Source of the DNA: an uncultured Senegalimassilia sp.
GTDB taxonomy: Bacteria; Actinomycetota; Coriobacteriia; Coriobacteriales; Eggerthellaceae
DNA length: 26,063 nt
Direction: 5' to 3'
Assembly (NCBI GenBank): GCA_934661765.1
Contig: CAKUJT010000025.1
Coordinates: 1 to 26,063, forward strand
Shown: piece after piece, positions 1 to 7,567 of the stretch
Position numbering within the stretch: position 1 is the stretch's first letter
Layout of the letters: every line of letters starts with the position of its first letter
Notes under the pieces: model-generated
What the model was told of the DNA's origin: nothing
The model's input: only the letters and a program-made list of their open reading frames with translations
The model's database searches: none
Translations under genes and position numbers: made by a program

Positions 1-77
1 TCCTCGGCGCTGCGGCTCATGCGGGAAACACTGTCAAACACAATGGTATCCCCGGGCTGTACACAGTGCAGCAGCTT
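1..77. repeat. Terminal overlap of a circular contig (copy 1 of 2)
   Basis: Bases 1-77 are identical to bases 25987-26063. Joining the ends through this overlap keeps one serine-recombinase frame open without a gap, giving a 25,986-bp circle. The overlap is best explained as an assembler k-mer overlap on a circular molecule, not a biological terminal repeat. Confidence 0.93.
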
Positions 78-224
78 GTCCAGCTCCTGCCGTCCGCGGC
101 AGGCTGTGCCGGTGTAGACCTCCCGCACAATATGCGCCGCAGGGTAGGCAGCGGCAATGTTGCGCACCTGGCGCTCGATATTCTGCTGCGGCGTGGAAAT
201 ACGGCAGTAGCCGTAAACGGACAT
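1..224 (-). CDS. Serine recombinase (resolvase/invertase family), N-terminal part
   Basis: This is the N-terminal 74 or so codons of a 248-residue protein that continues at 25986 down to 25464 once the circle is closed. The start is the ATG at 222-224, preceded by AGGAGTG. It begins MSVYGYCRISTPQQNIERQ, with the catalytic serine at position 10 in the YCRIS motif typical of small serine recombinases. Around residues 62-71 comes FDSVSRMSRS, carrying the conserved arginines. The family cuts both strands at short dyad sites and resolves dimers or inverts DNA. Residue 62, in the FDS motif, is encoded at both ends of the window (position 41 here, 26027 at the far end), which proves the join. A good sigma-A promoter lies upstream (263-292). 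Its target site is unknown; the 225-401 region and the palindromes are candidates. Confidence 0.92.
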   Translation of the reverse strand, partial: MSVYGYCRISTPQQNIERQVRNIAAAYPAAHIVREVYTGTACRGRQELDKLLHCVQPGDTIVFDSVSRMSRSAE

Positions 225-262
225 ACAGTATCACTCCTGACGTTCCTTTAATTTGATATAAC

Positions 263-292
263 ATTATACAGCTGAACACAGAGCTTTGTCAA
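263..292 (-). promoter_or_regulatory. Sigma-A promoter of the serine recombinase
   Basis: Read on the minus strand there is a perfect -35 TTGACA (287-292), an 18-bp spacer and a perfect -10 TATAAT (263-268). Transcription should start near 256, about 30 nt ahead of the recombinase ATG at 224. Confidence 0.75.
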
Positions 293-374
293 TGAGTTTT
301 GATACTTTGTGAAGCAACCTTACTTTTGGTACACTAAAAACAGGCGACGCAACAAATACAGTCAAATTAAACAT

Positions 375-401
375 GATATTATGTCATGATGACATAATAT
401 C
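375..401. repeat. Palindrome P1 (27 bp)
   Basis: Perfect dyad: arm GATATTATGTCAT, centre base G at 388, then the inverted arm. It is one of eight related copies in the window (P1-P8). P1 lies between the recombinase promoter and the cargo region, about 80 bp upstream of the recombinase -35 box. Unlike P2, P3 and P7, the dyad does not extend beyond the 27-bp core. Function unknown. Confidence 0.95.
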
Positions 402-570
402 TCAAAGAACAGGAAATGCAGCTGTCTGTTGTCGCAGTATATTTACAGTGATCTTTTTCATGCTTTCTTCTCCGATGAATGGAAATGTGAAATATAGTGT
501 GACGATTGAATAGAAAATATTTTTAAGTTGAGAAAAAAGACACTCTTTTGATGTAATAAGATATCAAAAT
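402..570. other. AT-rich non-coding left border of the cargo region
   Basis: No convincing gene is visible. The only structure I see is a short inverted repeat, TTTTGAT (547-553) with ATCAAAA (563-569). The left edge of the acquired cargo presumably lies here, but I could not find matching terminal or target-site repeats at the right side (10260-10450). Confidence 0.4.
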
Positions 571-611
571 AGCCCTTACACATAGCAATTGCTTTTCCAT
601 GTGTAAGGGCT
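571..611 (-). terminator. Hairpin downstream of the kinase remnant
   Basis: Inverted arms AGCCCTTACACAT (571-583) and ATGTGTAAGGGCT (599-611) form a 13-bp stem with a 15-nt loop. It lies 42 bp past the kinase remnant's stop. On the minus strand it is followed by a weak T-rich tail (ATTTTGAT), so it is a plausible terminator for the gntR-kinase transcript. Confidence 0.6.
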
Positions 612-653
612 GTAATTTATAGGGCGTGAATTTGAGTAGTCAGCCGATTTACT

Positions 654-1037
654 TTAGCAAGAAAAATTGCTTGCCTGAAATTCACGAAGAAGCTGCTCCT
701 CGGTAAAATAGCCAGACAAACACCCCACTTTGCTGACACAGGCACCACCAATACGGTTTCCCATTGCAATACAGGTGCGGATGTCGTAATTATGGTATAG
801 TCCGTAAATGAAACCGGCATTAAAAGCATCGCCAGCACCTGTTGCATCAATGGGGTCGATGCCGGAAGTTGCGGGAAAAATTTCATTTTGGCCGTTTTCT
901 CGCAAAAGGCATCCATCCGGGCCAAGTTTGATAATCGTTGTTTCAAAATAGCGGGAGAGAAGCCGCGCGGCATCTTCTACGTTAGCTGAAAAGTTTAGCA
1001 CGGACTTCCTTTTTCGTTCTGATTGTTGGATTTTCAT
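654..1037 (-). pseudogene. PfkB/ribokinase-family sugar kinase, 3' remnant (KDG-kinase-like)
   Basis: Only the C-terminal part of a PfkB-family kinase remains. From about residue 17 the sequence matches the family: TIIKLGPDGCLLREN, then the signature DATGAGDAFNAGF with the GAGD anion hole and catalytic Asp (near residue 67). The family is usually about 300-340 residues; here the longest possible product is 127. The substrate-binding N-terminal two thirds are missing, there is no ribosome binding site before the ATG at 1037, and the first 15 or so residues look unrelated. It sits 36 bp behind gntR in the same direction, so a deletion has probably fused the kinase tail to the regulator. In this operon context a 2-keto-3-deoxygluconate kinase is the likely ancestor (inference). 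Confidence 0.8.
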
Positions 1038-1073
1038 TCACGTTTACACAAAGCTTCTGCTTGGATTTCTTTA

Positions 1074-1826
1074 TTAGTTCAAAGAGTTCGATTCCAAATT
1101 AGGCCCCATAGTAATACACAGTTCCATAACATCCGTACGAATTCTAAGAACAGCATATTCAAGCGGTCCAAGATTGCATCTTGCGATTCTTCTACTGTTT
1201 AGCAAGGGTACACCCGGATTGATATGGAGAATCTGCGCATCCACCAAATCCGCGGATACGGCAGAAATATATTCGGAACATCCCTGATACTGAATGTTAT
1301 AATGCTGAACCAAAAACGGGTATAAATCCCAAAATTGCTCTGTCCAACGGTCGAGATTCGGGAAAAAGTCCATTCTCAGATAGTTGTTCAAAAACATCAG
1401 TGGATTATCTCCACTGTAAAAAATGCGTTGGATCCGGTATACCATTGTTCCCACCGGGATTTCAAGAACTTGAGAAATGGTCTCATCTGACGCAACCGAA
1501 TCAATATACATTCCCCGAGCGCTCATCTGTTCCGGATTGGGAATATTTACGTGACGAATGGAAAGAATGTCTTCGAAATGATGCAATTTGGAATACTCGA
1601 ATGCATCTGTCGGATAGATGCTCTTCAAAACGATGGTCCCATGCCCCTGTTTTACTTTAACATATCCTTCTTCAGCCAACTGCGCGATCGCACGTCGCAC
1701 TGTTGTACGGCTAACGCCGTATATCTTCTCCAATTCCGGCTCTGCGGGAAGAAGAGACCCGATTGGATATGTATTATCCTTTAAGGCCTGAAGAATTTGT
1801 TTGTAGACTCTCTGATACGCGAGCAT
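1074..1826 (-). CDS. GntR-family transcriptional regulator (HutC/UTRA subfamily)
   Basis: A 250-residue protein with an N-terminal winged helix-turn-helix (residues about 5-70; YGVSRTTVRRAIAQLAEEGY is the classic GntR recognition helix). A C-terminal UTRA ligand domain follows (about 95-245), the fold that binds sugar phosphates or other pathway intermediates in HutC-type members. I chose the ATG at 1824-1826 because GAGGTG lies just upstream; a TTG directly before it is in frame but less likely. The gene is divergent from the lactonase-to-transporter operon and shares a 216-240-bp control region with it, so it is the probable local repressor released by a substrate or intermediate. The TGCAT/ATGCA dyad at 1896-1908 beside its own -35 box is a candidate operator. 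The kinase remnant follows downstream. Confidence 0.92.
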   Translation of the reverse strand: MLAYQRVYKQILQALKDNTYPIGSLLPAEPELEKIYGVSRTTVRRAIAQLAEEGYVKVKQGHGTIVLKSIYPTDAFEYSKLHHFEDILSIRHVNIPNPEQMSARGMYIDSVASDETISQVLEIPVGTMVYRIQRIFYSGDNPLMFLNNYLRMDFFPNLDRWTEQFWDLYPFLVQHYNIQYQGCSEYISAVSADLVDAQILHINPGVPLLNSRRIARCNLGPLEYAVLRIRTDVMELCITMGPNLESNSLN

Positions 1827-1866
1827 CAAACATCACCTCGATCACAATTAAACATTATTTTTTATT

Positions 1867-1908
1867 ATCATATCATGTTTTGTTGAAAAGGTCAATGCAT
1901 CCGATGCA
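1867..1908 (-). promoter_or_regulatory. gntR promoter with adjacent dyad (candidate operator)
   Basis: On the minus strand: -35 TTGACC (1890-1895), 17-bp spacer, -10 TATGAT (1867-1872). Directly upstream of the -35 is the dyad TGCAT-CCG-ATGCA (1896-1908), and another AATGCAT follows at 1914-1920. Assigning GntR to this dyad is inference. Confidence 0.6.
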
Positions 1909-1967
1909 AAGAATGCATAGTGTCACTTTGCACAAGTATTTTCTCGCTTTTTGATTACATTTTCCAA

Positions 1968-2000
1968 TTGACTACACATAAAATAATGATAAAATATAAT
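1968..2000 (+). promoter_or_regulatory. Probable promoter of the cargo catabolic operon
   Basis: TTGACT (1968-1973) is followed after 16 bp by TAAAAT (1990-1995). A perfect TATAAT at 1995-2000 would need a 21-bp spacer from the same -35. The region is very AT-rich and divergent from gntR, so a promoter is expected here, but the exact -10 is uncertain. Confidence 0.5.
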
Positions 2001-2008
2001 TGTGATGT

Positions 2009-2057
2009 TTAAGTGATGTTTAAGTGATGATATCCGAGTTAAGTGATGATATCCGAG
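2009..2057 (+). repeat. Tandem 19-bp duplication at the start of the lactonase gene
   Basis: The unit TTAAGTGATGATATCCGAG occurs twice head to tail (2020-2038 and 2039-2057), with a third partial copy TTAAGTGATG at 2009-2018. The repeat carries an ATG in each copy but in different frames relative to the gene, so it affects which start codon and ribosome binding site are used. Confidence 0.9.
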
Positions 2058-2066
2058 GTGCTGATT

Positions 2067-3098
2067 GTGTTACTGATTGGAGAATACACTGAATTCCCGG
2101 CTTGGTTGCCTGCTGATCCCGGATCCGGTATTGCACTGTTCAACAGTACTGAAGGCGCTGAGCCATTTGCGAACACGGTTCTTCCCGTACATAATCCGTC
2201 TTTTCTTTGCGCAGACGGATACGGTGGATTTTATGCTTTGGACGAGGGTCCTCAGGGGCTATTAACACATTTTATTCCAGACGGCAAAAGTTTTTATCTC
2301 GCTGAACAAGTATCATTTGAAGCGCAAGGCAGCTGCCATCTTTGTGTTTCGCCAGAACATAAAATCTACATTTCAAATTATGACTCTGGTACACTCACCG
2401 TTGTATCAGATAACAACGGTCATTTGGAAGTTATTCAAACATTGTATTTTCATGGGAGTGGACCGGTAAAATCCCGGCAAAGCGCTTCTCACATTCACTC
2501 TTGCCGATTATCGCCCAACGGACGGGAACTATTTGCCGCAGATCTTGGAGGCGACCGTCTATATCGGTTTGACATTCAAAAGGACGGGCGTCTGAACAAG
2601 CATATCGAACAGCCATATATCCAATTACCTGGCGGCAGTGGACCCCGTCACATGGATTTTCATCCAAATTCCAGATTCATGTACATCAGCGCCGAACTGA
2701 GTAATCAAATTTTCACGCTTTGTTTTAATGAAAACGGCGTTGCTTCCGTTGTTTCTTGTATAAGCACTACTGAGTGCAAGGGTCCCACGATCCTTACTGC
2801 ACATCTTCAGGTATCCGAACAGTACAACATGTTGTACACATGTATCCGCGGAACCGATGAAATCGCATGGTATTCACTTGGTGCCGACGGTTCGGAGCTT
2901 ACGTTCTGCGGACGCTGTTCGAGCGGCGGTCGATTTCCGCGGTATTTTCTTCTTGATGAATCTTCTTCACAGCTGTTTATCGCCAATCAGCTCGGCGGAG
3001 GTGTGAGTATCTTCACTGTGGGAAGGGACGGCACCGTACAATTTCCCGCCAGAGTTAAGTTGGAAGCACCTGGAGCAGCAGCAATTCTACTCATGTGA
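2067..3098 (+). CDS. Lactonase, seven-bladed beta-propeller (6-phosphogluconolactonase/YbhE-like)
   Basis: About 343 residues of the YbhE/Pgl-type lactonase family, typically 330-380 residues. It starts in the usual way with LLIGEYTE and has repeated blade motifs such as YISNYDSGTLTVV, HSCRLSPNGRELFAADLGGD and GSGPRHMDFHPNSRFMYIS, the last two being the family's conserved signature regions. Such enzymes hydrolyse sugar lactones to aldonic acids in the cytoplasm. I prefer the GTG at 2067 because GAGGTG (2055-2060) sits six bases upstream. The ATG at 2046 is in frame but has a poor ribosome site and lies in a tandem duplication. It is first in a seven-gene plus-strand operon, upstream of a dehydrogenase and an acid-sugar dehydratase, matching an oxidise, open lactone, dehydrate route. 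The actual sugar is unknown. Confidence 0.85.
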   Translation: MLLIGEYTEFPAWLPADPGSGIALFNSTEGAEPFANTVLPVHNPSFLCADGYGGFYALDEGPQGLLTHFIPDGKSFYLAEQVSFEAQGSCHLCVSPEHKIYISNYDSGTLTVVSDNNGHLEVIQTLYFHGSGPVKSRQSASHIHSCRLSPNGRELFAADLGGDRLYRFDIQKDGRLNKHIEQPYIQLPGGSGPRHMDFHPNSRFMYISAELSNQIFTLCFNENGVASVVSCISTTECKGPTILTAHLQVSEQYNMLYTCIRGTDEIAWYSLGADGSELTFCGRCSSGGRFPRYFLLDESSSQLFIANQLGGGVSIFTVGRDGTVQFPARVKLEAPGAAAILLM

Positions 3099-3143
3099 GG
3101 AATCTAACCGCAAATAAATTAAGCAAAGGAGATGTGACAATTC

Positions 3144-3959
3144 GTGAACAAAATTGCAATTGTAACAGGAGCCAGCCAAGGAATCGGGCGCGGAATCGCG
3201 CTAAAATTGGCAAAGGAAGGATACGATATTGCTTTTTCCTTTTTCTCTGCGACTCAGAGCGCTGAGGAACTCTGTGCTGAAATTCAAAGTACCACAGCGC
3301 AGCACTGTGCAATGTATTGTGTGGATATGCGCAAAGATGGTGCCGGAGCCAAATTTGTCAACCAGGTTTCCGAAGAAATGGGAGTTCCTTGCGTTCTTGT
3401 GAACAATGCCGGGCGCACTCGTATGGAAAGTATTCTGGATATGACTCCGGAAACTGTAGATGAACTGATCAATCTCGACTTGAAAAATTATTTGTTCTGT
3501 ATGCAGGCTGCTGCCACTCAGATGGTTCGTGCGAAAATCCCCGGTAGCATTATTAATATTACATCTACTCGTGCGGAACGTGCATATCCTTGTGACGCAG
3601 TATACGGCGGAGTTAAGGCTGCGTTGAATCGAGCTTCTCAGTCAGCGGCACTGGATCTTGCCCCTTATGGCATCCGCGTTAACTGCGTAGCGCCCGGAGC
3701 CATTGCAGTGCGCAGTAAAGAATATCTTCAGAAGCTGAGTGTTATCCCTGTGGACTTTTGGGACGAACTTGGCACGCGTATTCCTCTGGGACGTTCAGGA
3801 ACTCCTGAAGATATTGCAAATGCTGTCGCATTTCTGGCGTCCGACCAAGCCTCTTACATTACAGGAGAAATCCTGCGTGTGGATGGCGGCCTGATTCTTC
3901 CCGGTATGCCGGAACAGAGAGGTCATTCCTGGGGAGCAACAAAAAAGGAGGACCAGTGA
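3144..3959 (+). CDS. SDR-family NAD(P)-dependent oxidoreductase
   Basis: A 271-residue classical short-chain dehydrogenase. The Rossmann motif TGASQGIG is at 8-15 and NNAG at 87-90. The catalytic set is near N115, S141, Y154 and K158 (YGGVK fits YxxxK). The C-terminal INxxGEILRVDGG-type end is that of the FabG-like group. The start is GTG at 3144, with AAGGAG at 3126-3131 a little far upstream. Next to a lactonase and a dehydratase it most likely oxidises a sugar at C1 to the lactone, or interconverts keto and hydroxy groups of a sugar acid; the sequence alone cannot separate these. The stop lies 3 bp before the next ATG, and that gene's AGGAGG is inside this one, so the two are translationally coupled. 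Confidence 0.9.
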   Translation: MNKIAIVTGASQGIGRGIALKLAKEGYDIAFSFFSATQSAEELCAEIQSTTAQHCAMYCVDMRKDGAGAKFVNQVSEEMGVPCVLVNNAGRTRMESILDMTPETVDELINLDLKNYLFCMQAAATQMVRAKIPGSIINITSTRAERAYPCDAVYGGVKAALNRASQSAALDLAPYGIRVNCVAPGAIAVRSKEYLQKLSVIPVDFWDELGTRIPLGRSGTPEDIANAVAFLASDQASYITGEILRVDGGLILPGMPEQRGHSWGATKKEDQ

Positions 3960-3962
3960 AAC

Positions 3963-5195
3963 ATGAGCATTGAAATTCGTGATGTCCGGGCAATCTGCAC
4001 GGCCCCGGAAGGAATCAATCTTGTTGCCGTTAAGATCGAGACAAATGAGCCTGAACTTTATGGAGTCGGATGTGCGACATTTGCACATCGATATTCAGCC
4101 GTAGTGACGGTCATCAATGATTATCTAAGACCGTTTCTAATCGGAAAAGATCCGTCGAATATTGAAGATATCTGGCAATCTGTGATGGGCATGAGTTACT
4201 GGCGCAACGGGCCGGTCTTGAACAACGCATTGTCCGGCGTTGATATGGCATTGTGGGATATCAAAGGGAAGATGGCGGGAATGCCGTTATACCAGCTGTT
4301 CGGTGGGAAGTGCCGCGCTGCTATTCCGTGCTATACACACGCCGAAGGCGATTCCGTCGATGTCGTACTGGAACGTGTTGCAGCCCTGAAGGAACTCGGA
4401 TATCGGAAAATCCGCGTTCAGGTCGGGGGATATGGCGGAAAAAATCCCTCTATGCATCGCCCCGAGAACTCTCCCCCGGGAGCTTACTTTGACCCCAAAT
4501 CCTATATTCGAAACGTACTGAATCTGATGGAAACATTGCATGTAAAATACGCCGGAGAGCTGGAGTTCTGTCATGACGCACATGAGCGGCTCTCGCCTAT
4601 CGATGCATTGAACTTTGCCAAAGAGCTTGAACCATACCATCTTCTTTTCCTGGAAGACGCTTTACCTCCGGAACAGTCGGACTGGTTCCGCATTTTACGC
4701 CAGCAGTGTGCAACACCACTGGCAATGGGGGAATTATTCAACAATCCTCAGGAATGGAAACACCTTGTCCAAGAGCATCTGATTGATTATATTCGGATCC
4801 ATGTCAGTCAAATAGGAGGTATCACGCCCGCTCGAAAAGTAATCGCATTTTGTGATGCTTATGGCGTTAGAACCGCCTGGCACGGCCCGGTCGACATGAC
4901 ACCGATCGGGCACGCAGTTAATGCACATCTTGACATCTCTTGTCCAAATCTTGGCGTTCAAGAGTGGACTGATGGCTTGTCTGGGCTTTATCCAACTCTC
5001 AACGGAAAGCTTATGCAGGAAATCTTCCCAGGAATGCCCGAACGGCGTGACGGATATCTGTACTTGAGCGATAAACCCGGAATTGGTGTGGATATCAACG
5101 AAGAACTGGCGGCCCGCTATCCGTGTAAAAACACCGGCATATCATGGAACTGGATGCTGGCACGTCTTCCGGACGGAACTGCCGTTCGGCCCTAA
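3963..5195 (+). CDS. Enolase-superfamily acid-sugar dehydratase (ManD/RspA-like)
   Basis: A 410-residue member of the mandelate racemase/enolase superfamily, D-mannonate dehydratase (ManD)/RspA subgroup, which is usually about 400 residues. Visible active-site residues: D205 and H207 in CHDAHERLSP, E231 in FLEDALPPEQ, E257 in AMGELFNNP, H307 in TAWHGPVDMTP and E334 in QEWTDG. D205, E231 and E257 are the magnesium ligands; their spacing and the loop sequences match ManD proteins. The family removes water from C4-C6 acid sugars to give 2-keto-3-deoxy acids; D-mannonate and D-gluconate are the known substrates, and many members have low activity. The next step would need a KDG kinase, of which only a fragment remains at 654-1037. 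Strong AGGAGG upstream. The true substrate is open. Confidence 0.88.
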   Translation: MSIEIRDVRAICTAPEGINLVAVKIETNEPELYGVGCATFAHRYSAVVTVINDYLRPFLIGKDPSNIEDIWQSVMGMSYWRNGPVLNNALSGVDMALWDIKGKMAGMPLYQLFGGKCRAAIPCYTHAEGDSVDVVLERVAALKELGYRKIRVQVGGYGGKNPSMHRPENSPPGAYFDPKSYIRNVLNLMETLHVKYAGELEFCHDAHERLSPIDALNFAKELEPYHLLFLEDALPPEQSDWFRILRQQCATPLAMGELFNNPQEWKHLVQEHLIDYIRIHVSQIGGITPARKVIAFCDAYGVRTAWHGPVDMTPIGHAVNAHLDISCPNLGVQEWTDGLSGLYPTLNGKLMQEIFPGMPERRDGYLYLSDKPGIGVDINEELAARYPCKNTGISWNWMLARLPDGTAVRP

Positions 5196-5229
5196 CACAA
5201 GATTTTTAATCCACTGGAGGTGATAACGT

Positions 5230-6606
5230 ATGCCTAAATTCAACCCACATCCTCTTTTTCCTGAAAATCCTCTATATGAGATTCACAGTGAAGCCGAGAT
5301 TCCTCATTCAGATCGTTATGAACTTTGGTGTGATGGCTGCCGACAGACCGTATATCACACAGATTCTTTTGACTATGCCGTTGTAGTTCGGAAGAATTCT
5401 GAACATTTTCCGGTTGAGATTCATGTCTCCACTGCATTTAAAGATGTGGTTATTCGCCCGTTATCTGTTGGCATTTCTTTCGAGCGTGAAGAAGATGTTA
5501 TCCGCTTTACCTTACCCGGTCCTGTCAAAATAAGTGTGGAATTGGACGGCAATCTGAAGACGCCGCTTTTCATTTTGACTACGAACTATGTAGCGCCTCC
5601 GGATCCGGCACCCGCTTACTTCTTTCGAAAAGGCCATGTGTATAACATTGGATCATTAGAGCTGAAAAGCGGAGAATGCGCCTATCTGGAAGAAGGAAGT
5701 ATTGTATGCGGACGGATTTTCTCCTACAAAGCGGATTGCGTTTCTGTGCTCGGGAACGGTATACTATACGGCTCTGTATGGCATAAACCAGACGAAAATG
5801 GGGGACGCCTGATGGCAGCCTTTACCCTGGGCGATGATATCCGCGTCCAAGGCATCACTATTGTAGACAGCGGCGTTTGGAACCTTGTCCCCGGTGCATG
5901 CAGGAATGTTTCCATTTGCGACGTCAACATTTTGTCCCGCTTGGTTACAGGTGACGGAATTGATATCGTTGGGTGTGAAAACGTAACGATCGAGAATTGT
6001 TTTATCCGAGCATGTGACGACTGCATTTGCATTAAGGCCTGTCCGCTTCCCAGTCCGGCGGCTTGCTGCAATGTGAAGAATGTACATGTACACGGCTGTA
6101 CGCTTTGGAACGCCGAACCTGGTAACGCGTTGGAGATCGGCTACGAATTACGTTGCAACGAAGTCTCTGATATTGTTTTTTCCGACTGTGACATCATTCA
6201 TTGCGAATATGAGGGGAATCAATCCGGAGGTGTTTTGACGATACACAATGCGGATCGCGCTAATGTTCACAATATTCTGTATGAAAATATCCGAATCGAA
6301 GATGCCCAGGAAAAATTGGTGGATATTAAAATCCTTGATTCCAAATATTCGCTTGACCGTGTTCGCGGCGACGTACAGGATGTAACTTTCCGCAACATCA
6401 CCGTGGGGGGCAGTATTTTCCCGGTTTCGATCATCCGCGGCTTTGAAATGCATAACGAAATGCATCGTCCGCGCCATATTCGCTTTGAAAATGTTGTTGT
6501 TCATGGTGCTCTGATGCACAGCGCCAACGAAATGCGAATGGTAGTTGAACTGGCTCATGAGTTGGAATTCGAAGGAAACACAACTCTGAAACAACCTGAG
6601 TATTGA
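5230..6606 (+). CDS. GH28-like right-handed beta-helix protein, cytoplasmic
   Basis: 458 residues with an N-terminal beta-sandwich-like part (about 25-130) and a parallel beta-helix (about 135-440) with rows such as NVTIENCFIRACDDCICIKA. The motif set is that of GH28/polygalacturonase-like proteins: D245 in GDGIDI and the DD pair at 263-264. At the place where GH28 enzymes have GHG followed by SIGS, this protein has GNALEIG (298-304), so the usual histidine is replaced by Asn. No signal peptide, so it acts inside the cell, presumably on an imported short uronic-acid or other oligosaccharide. It could be a hydrolase with altered chemistry or another beta-helix enzyme. The ribosome site TGGAGGTGAT is excellent. 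It sits between the dehydratase and the transporter genes of the same operon. Confidence 0.75.
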   Translation: MPKFNPHPLFPENPLYEIHSEAEIPHSDRYELWCDGCRQTVYHTDSFDYAVVVRKNSEHFPVEIHVSTAFKDVVIRPLSVGISFEREEDVIRFTLPGPVKISVELDGNLKTPLFILTTNYVAPPDPAPAYFFRKGHVYNIGSLELKSGECAYLEEGSIVCGRIFSYKADCVSVLGNGILYGSVWHKPDENGGRLMAAFTLGDDIRVQGITIVDSGVWNLVPGACRNVSICDVNILSRLVTGDGIDIVGCENVTIENCFIRACDDCICIKACPLPSPAACCNVKNVHVHGCTLWNAEPGNALEIGYELRCNEVSDIVFSDCDIIHCEYEGNQSGGVLTIHNADRANVHNILYENIRIEDAQEKLVDIKILDSKYSLDRVRGDVQDVTFRNITVGGSIFPVSIIRGFEMHNEMHRPRHIRFENVVVHGALMHSANEMRMVVELAHELEFEGNTTLKQPEY

Positions 6607-6616
6607 GAGGTTTGAG

Positions 6617-7549
6617 ATGAAAGGGAAATTCGTAGCATCTGCCCGTCATCTCGGGCGGAGCATCTGGAAAAATCGCGCCTGCTATAGTCTGATGCTTCCC
6701 GGCATCATCTGGTTCATTCTCTTCGCATATGGGCCGATGTCCGGTTTGCTGCTTGCCTTCAAAACATATAGCGCACGCGGTGGAATTTGGGGTAGCCCTT
6801 GGTGCGGGTTTGAAAACTTTGCTTATGTGTTTAAAGATGCGGCTTTTTTCCGTTCAGTCTGGACAACCTTGACAATTAATGTCGGCCGCCTTCTTTTTCA
6901 GTTTCCGGTCCCCATTATCCTTGCACTTCTGATCAATGAGTGCAAGTGGAAACGGTTCAATAAAATTGCTCAAACAATTTTTACATTTCCCTATTTTCTG
7001 TCCTGGGTCATTGTAGCAAGCATTGTAACAAATGTTCTGTCTCTCGATGGAATGATAAATAGTCTTCTGGCCATGCTAAACCTCGATAAGACGAATTTTC
7101 TGGGAAACAGCACACTGTTTATACCGTTGCTTTATCTGACAGAGAGTTGGAAGTCTGCCGGTTGGAGTGCAATCATTTATCTCGCTGCACTGTCCGGAAT
7201 TGACGTGGATCAATATGAAGCCGCCGAATTGGACGGAGCCAACCGATGGCAAACTCTTATTCGAGTGACTCTCCCTAATTTGAAACCGACAATTCTTGTT
7301 ATGCTGGTTCTTTCCATCGGAAATCTGATGACGGGAGGATTCGACCAGATTTTCAATCTATCCAATCCGGCCGTAGAAGACATCTGCGAGATTCTTGATA
7401 TGTACATTTATCGCATTACTTTTGGTTCCGTTCCCGATTTTGGCTTTTCCATGGCAATTAGCTTGTTCCGTTCTGTGGTCAACTGCATTTTCCTGATCGC
7501 TGCCGATCGCGGTGCAAAGAAATTGGGCGGAAGTGGCCTGTTCGGCTAA
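6617..7549 (+). CDS. ABC transporter permease, LplB type
   Basis: 310 residues, about six membrane segments, first at residues 22-45 (SLMLPGIIWFILFAYGPMSG). The cytoplasmic EAA loop is present as EAAELDGANRWQTLIRVTLP, followed by the PNLKP pattern. It belongs to the CUT1 LplB group that imports complex oligosaccharides in Firmicutes. It starts 10 bp after the GH28-like gene and is followed by its partner permease and a lipoprotein. No ATPase subunit is encoded nearby; such systems commonly borrow a shared multi-sugar ATPase (MsmX type) from the host chromosome. Confidence 0.92.
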   Translation: MKGKFVASARHLGRSIWKNRACYSLMLPGIIWFILFAYGPMSGLLLAFKTYSARGGIWGSPWCGFENFAYVFKDAAFFRSVWTTLTINVGRLLFQFPVPIILALLINECKWKRFNKIAQTIFTFPYFLSWVIVASIVTNVLSLDGMINSLLAMLNLDKTNFLGNSTLFIPLLYLTESWKSAGWSAIIYLAALSGIDVDQYEAAELDGANRWQTLIRVTLPNLKPTILVMLVLSIGNLMTGGFDQIFNLSNPAVEDICEILDMYIYRITFGSVPDFGFSMAISLFRSVVNCIFLIAADRGAKKLGGSGLFG

Positions 7550-7567
7550 AAAAGGAGGAATGATATT

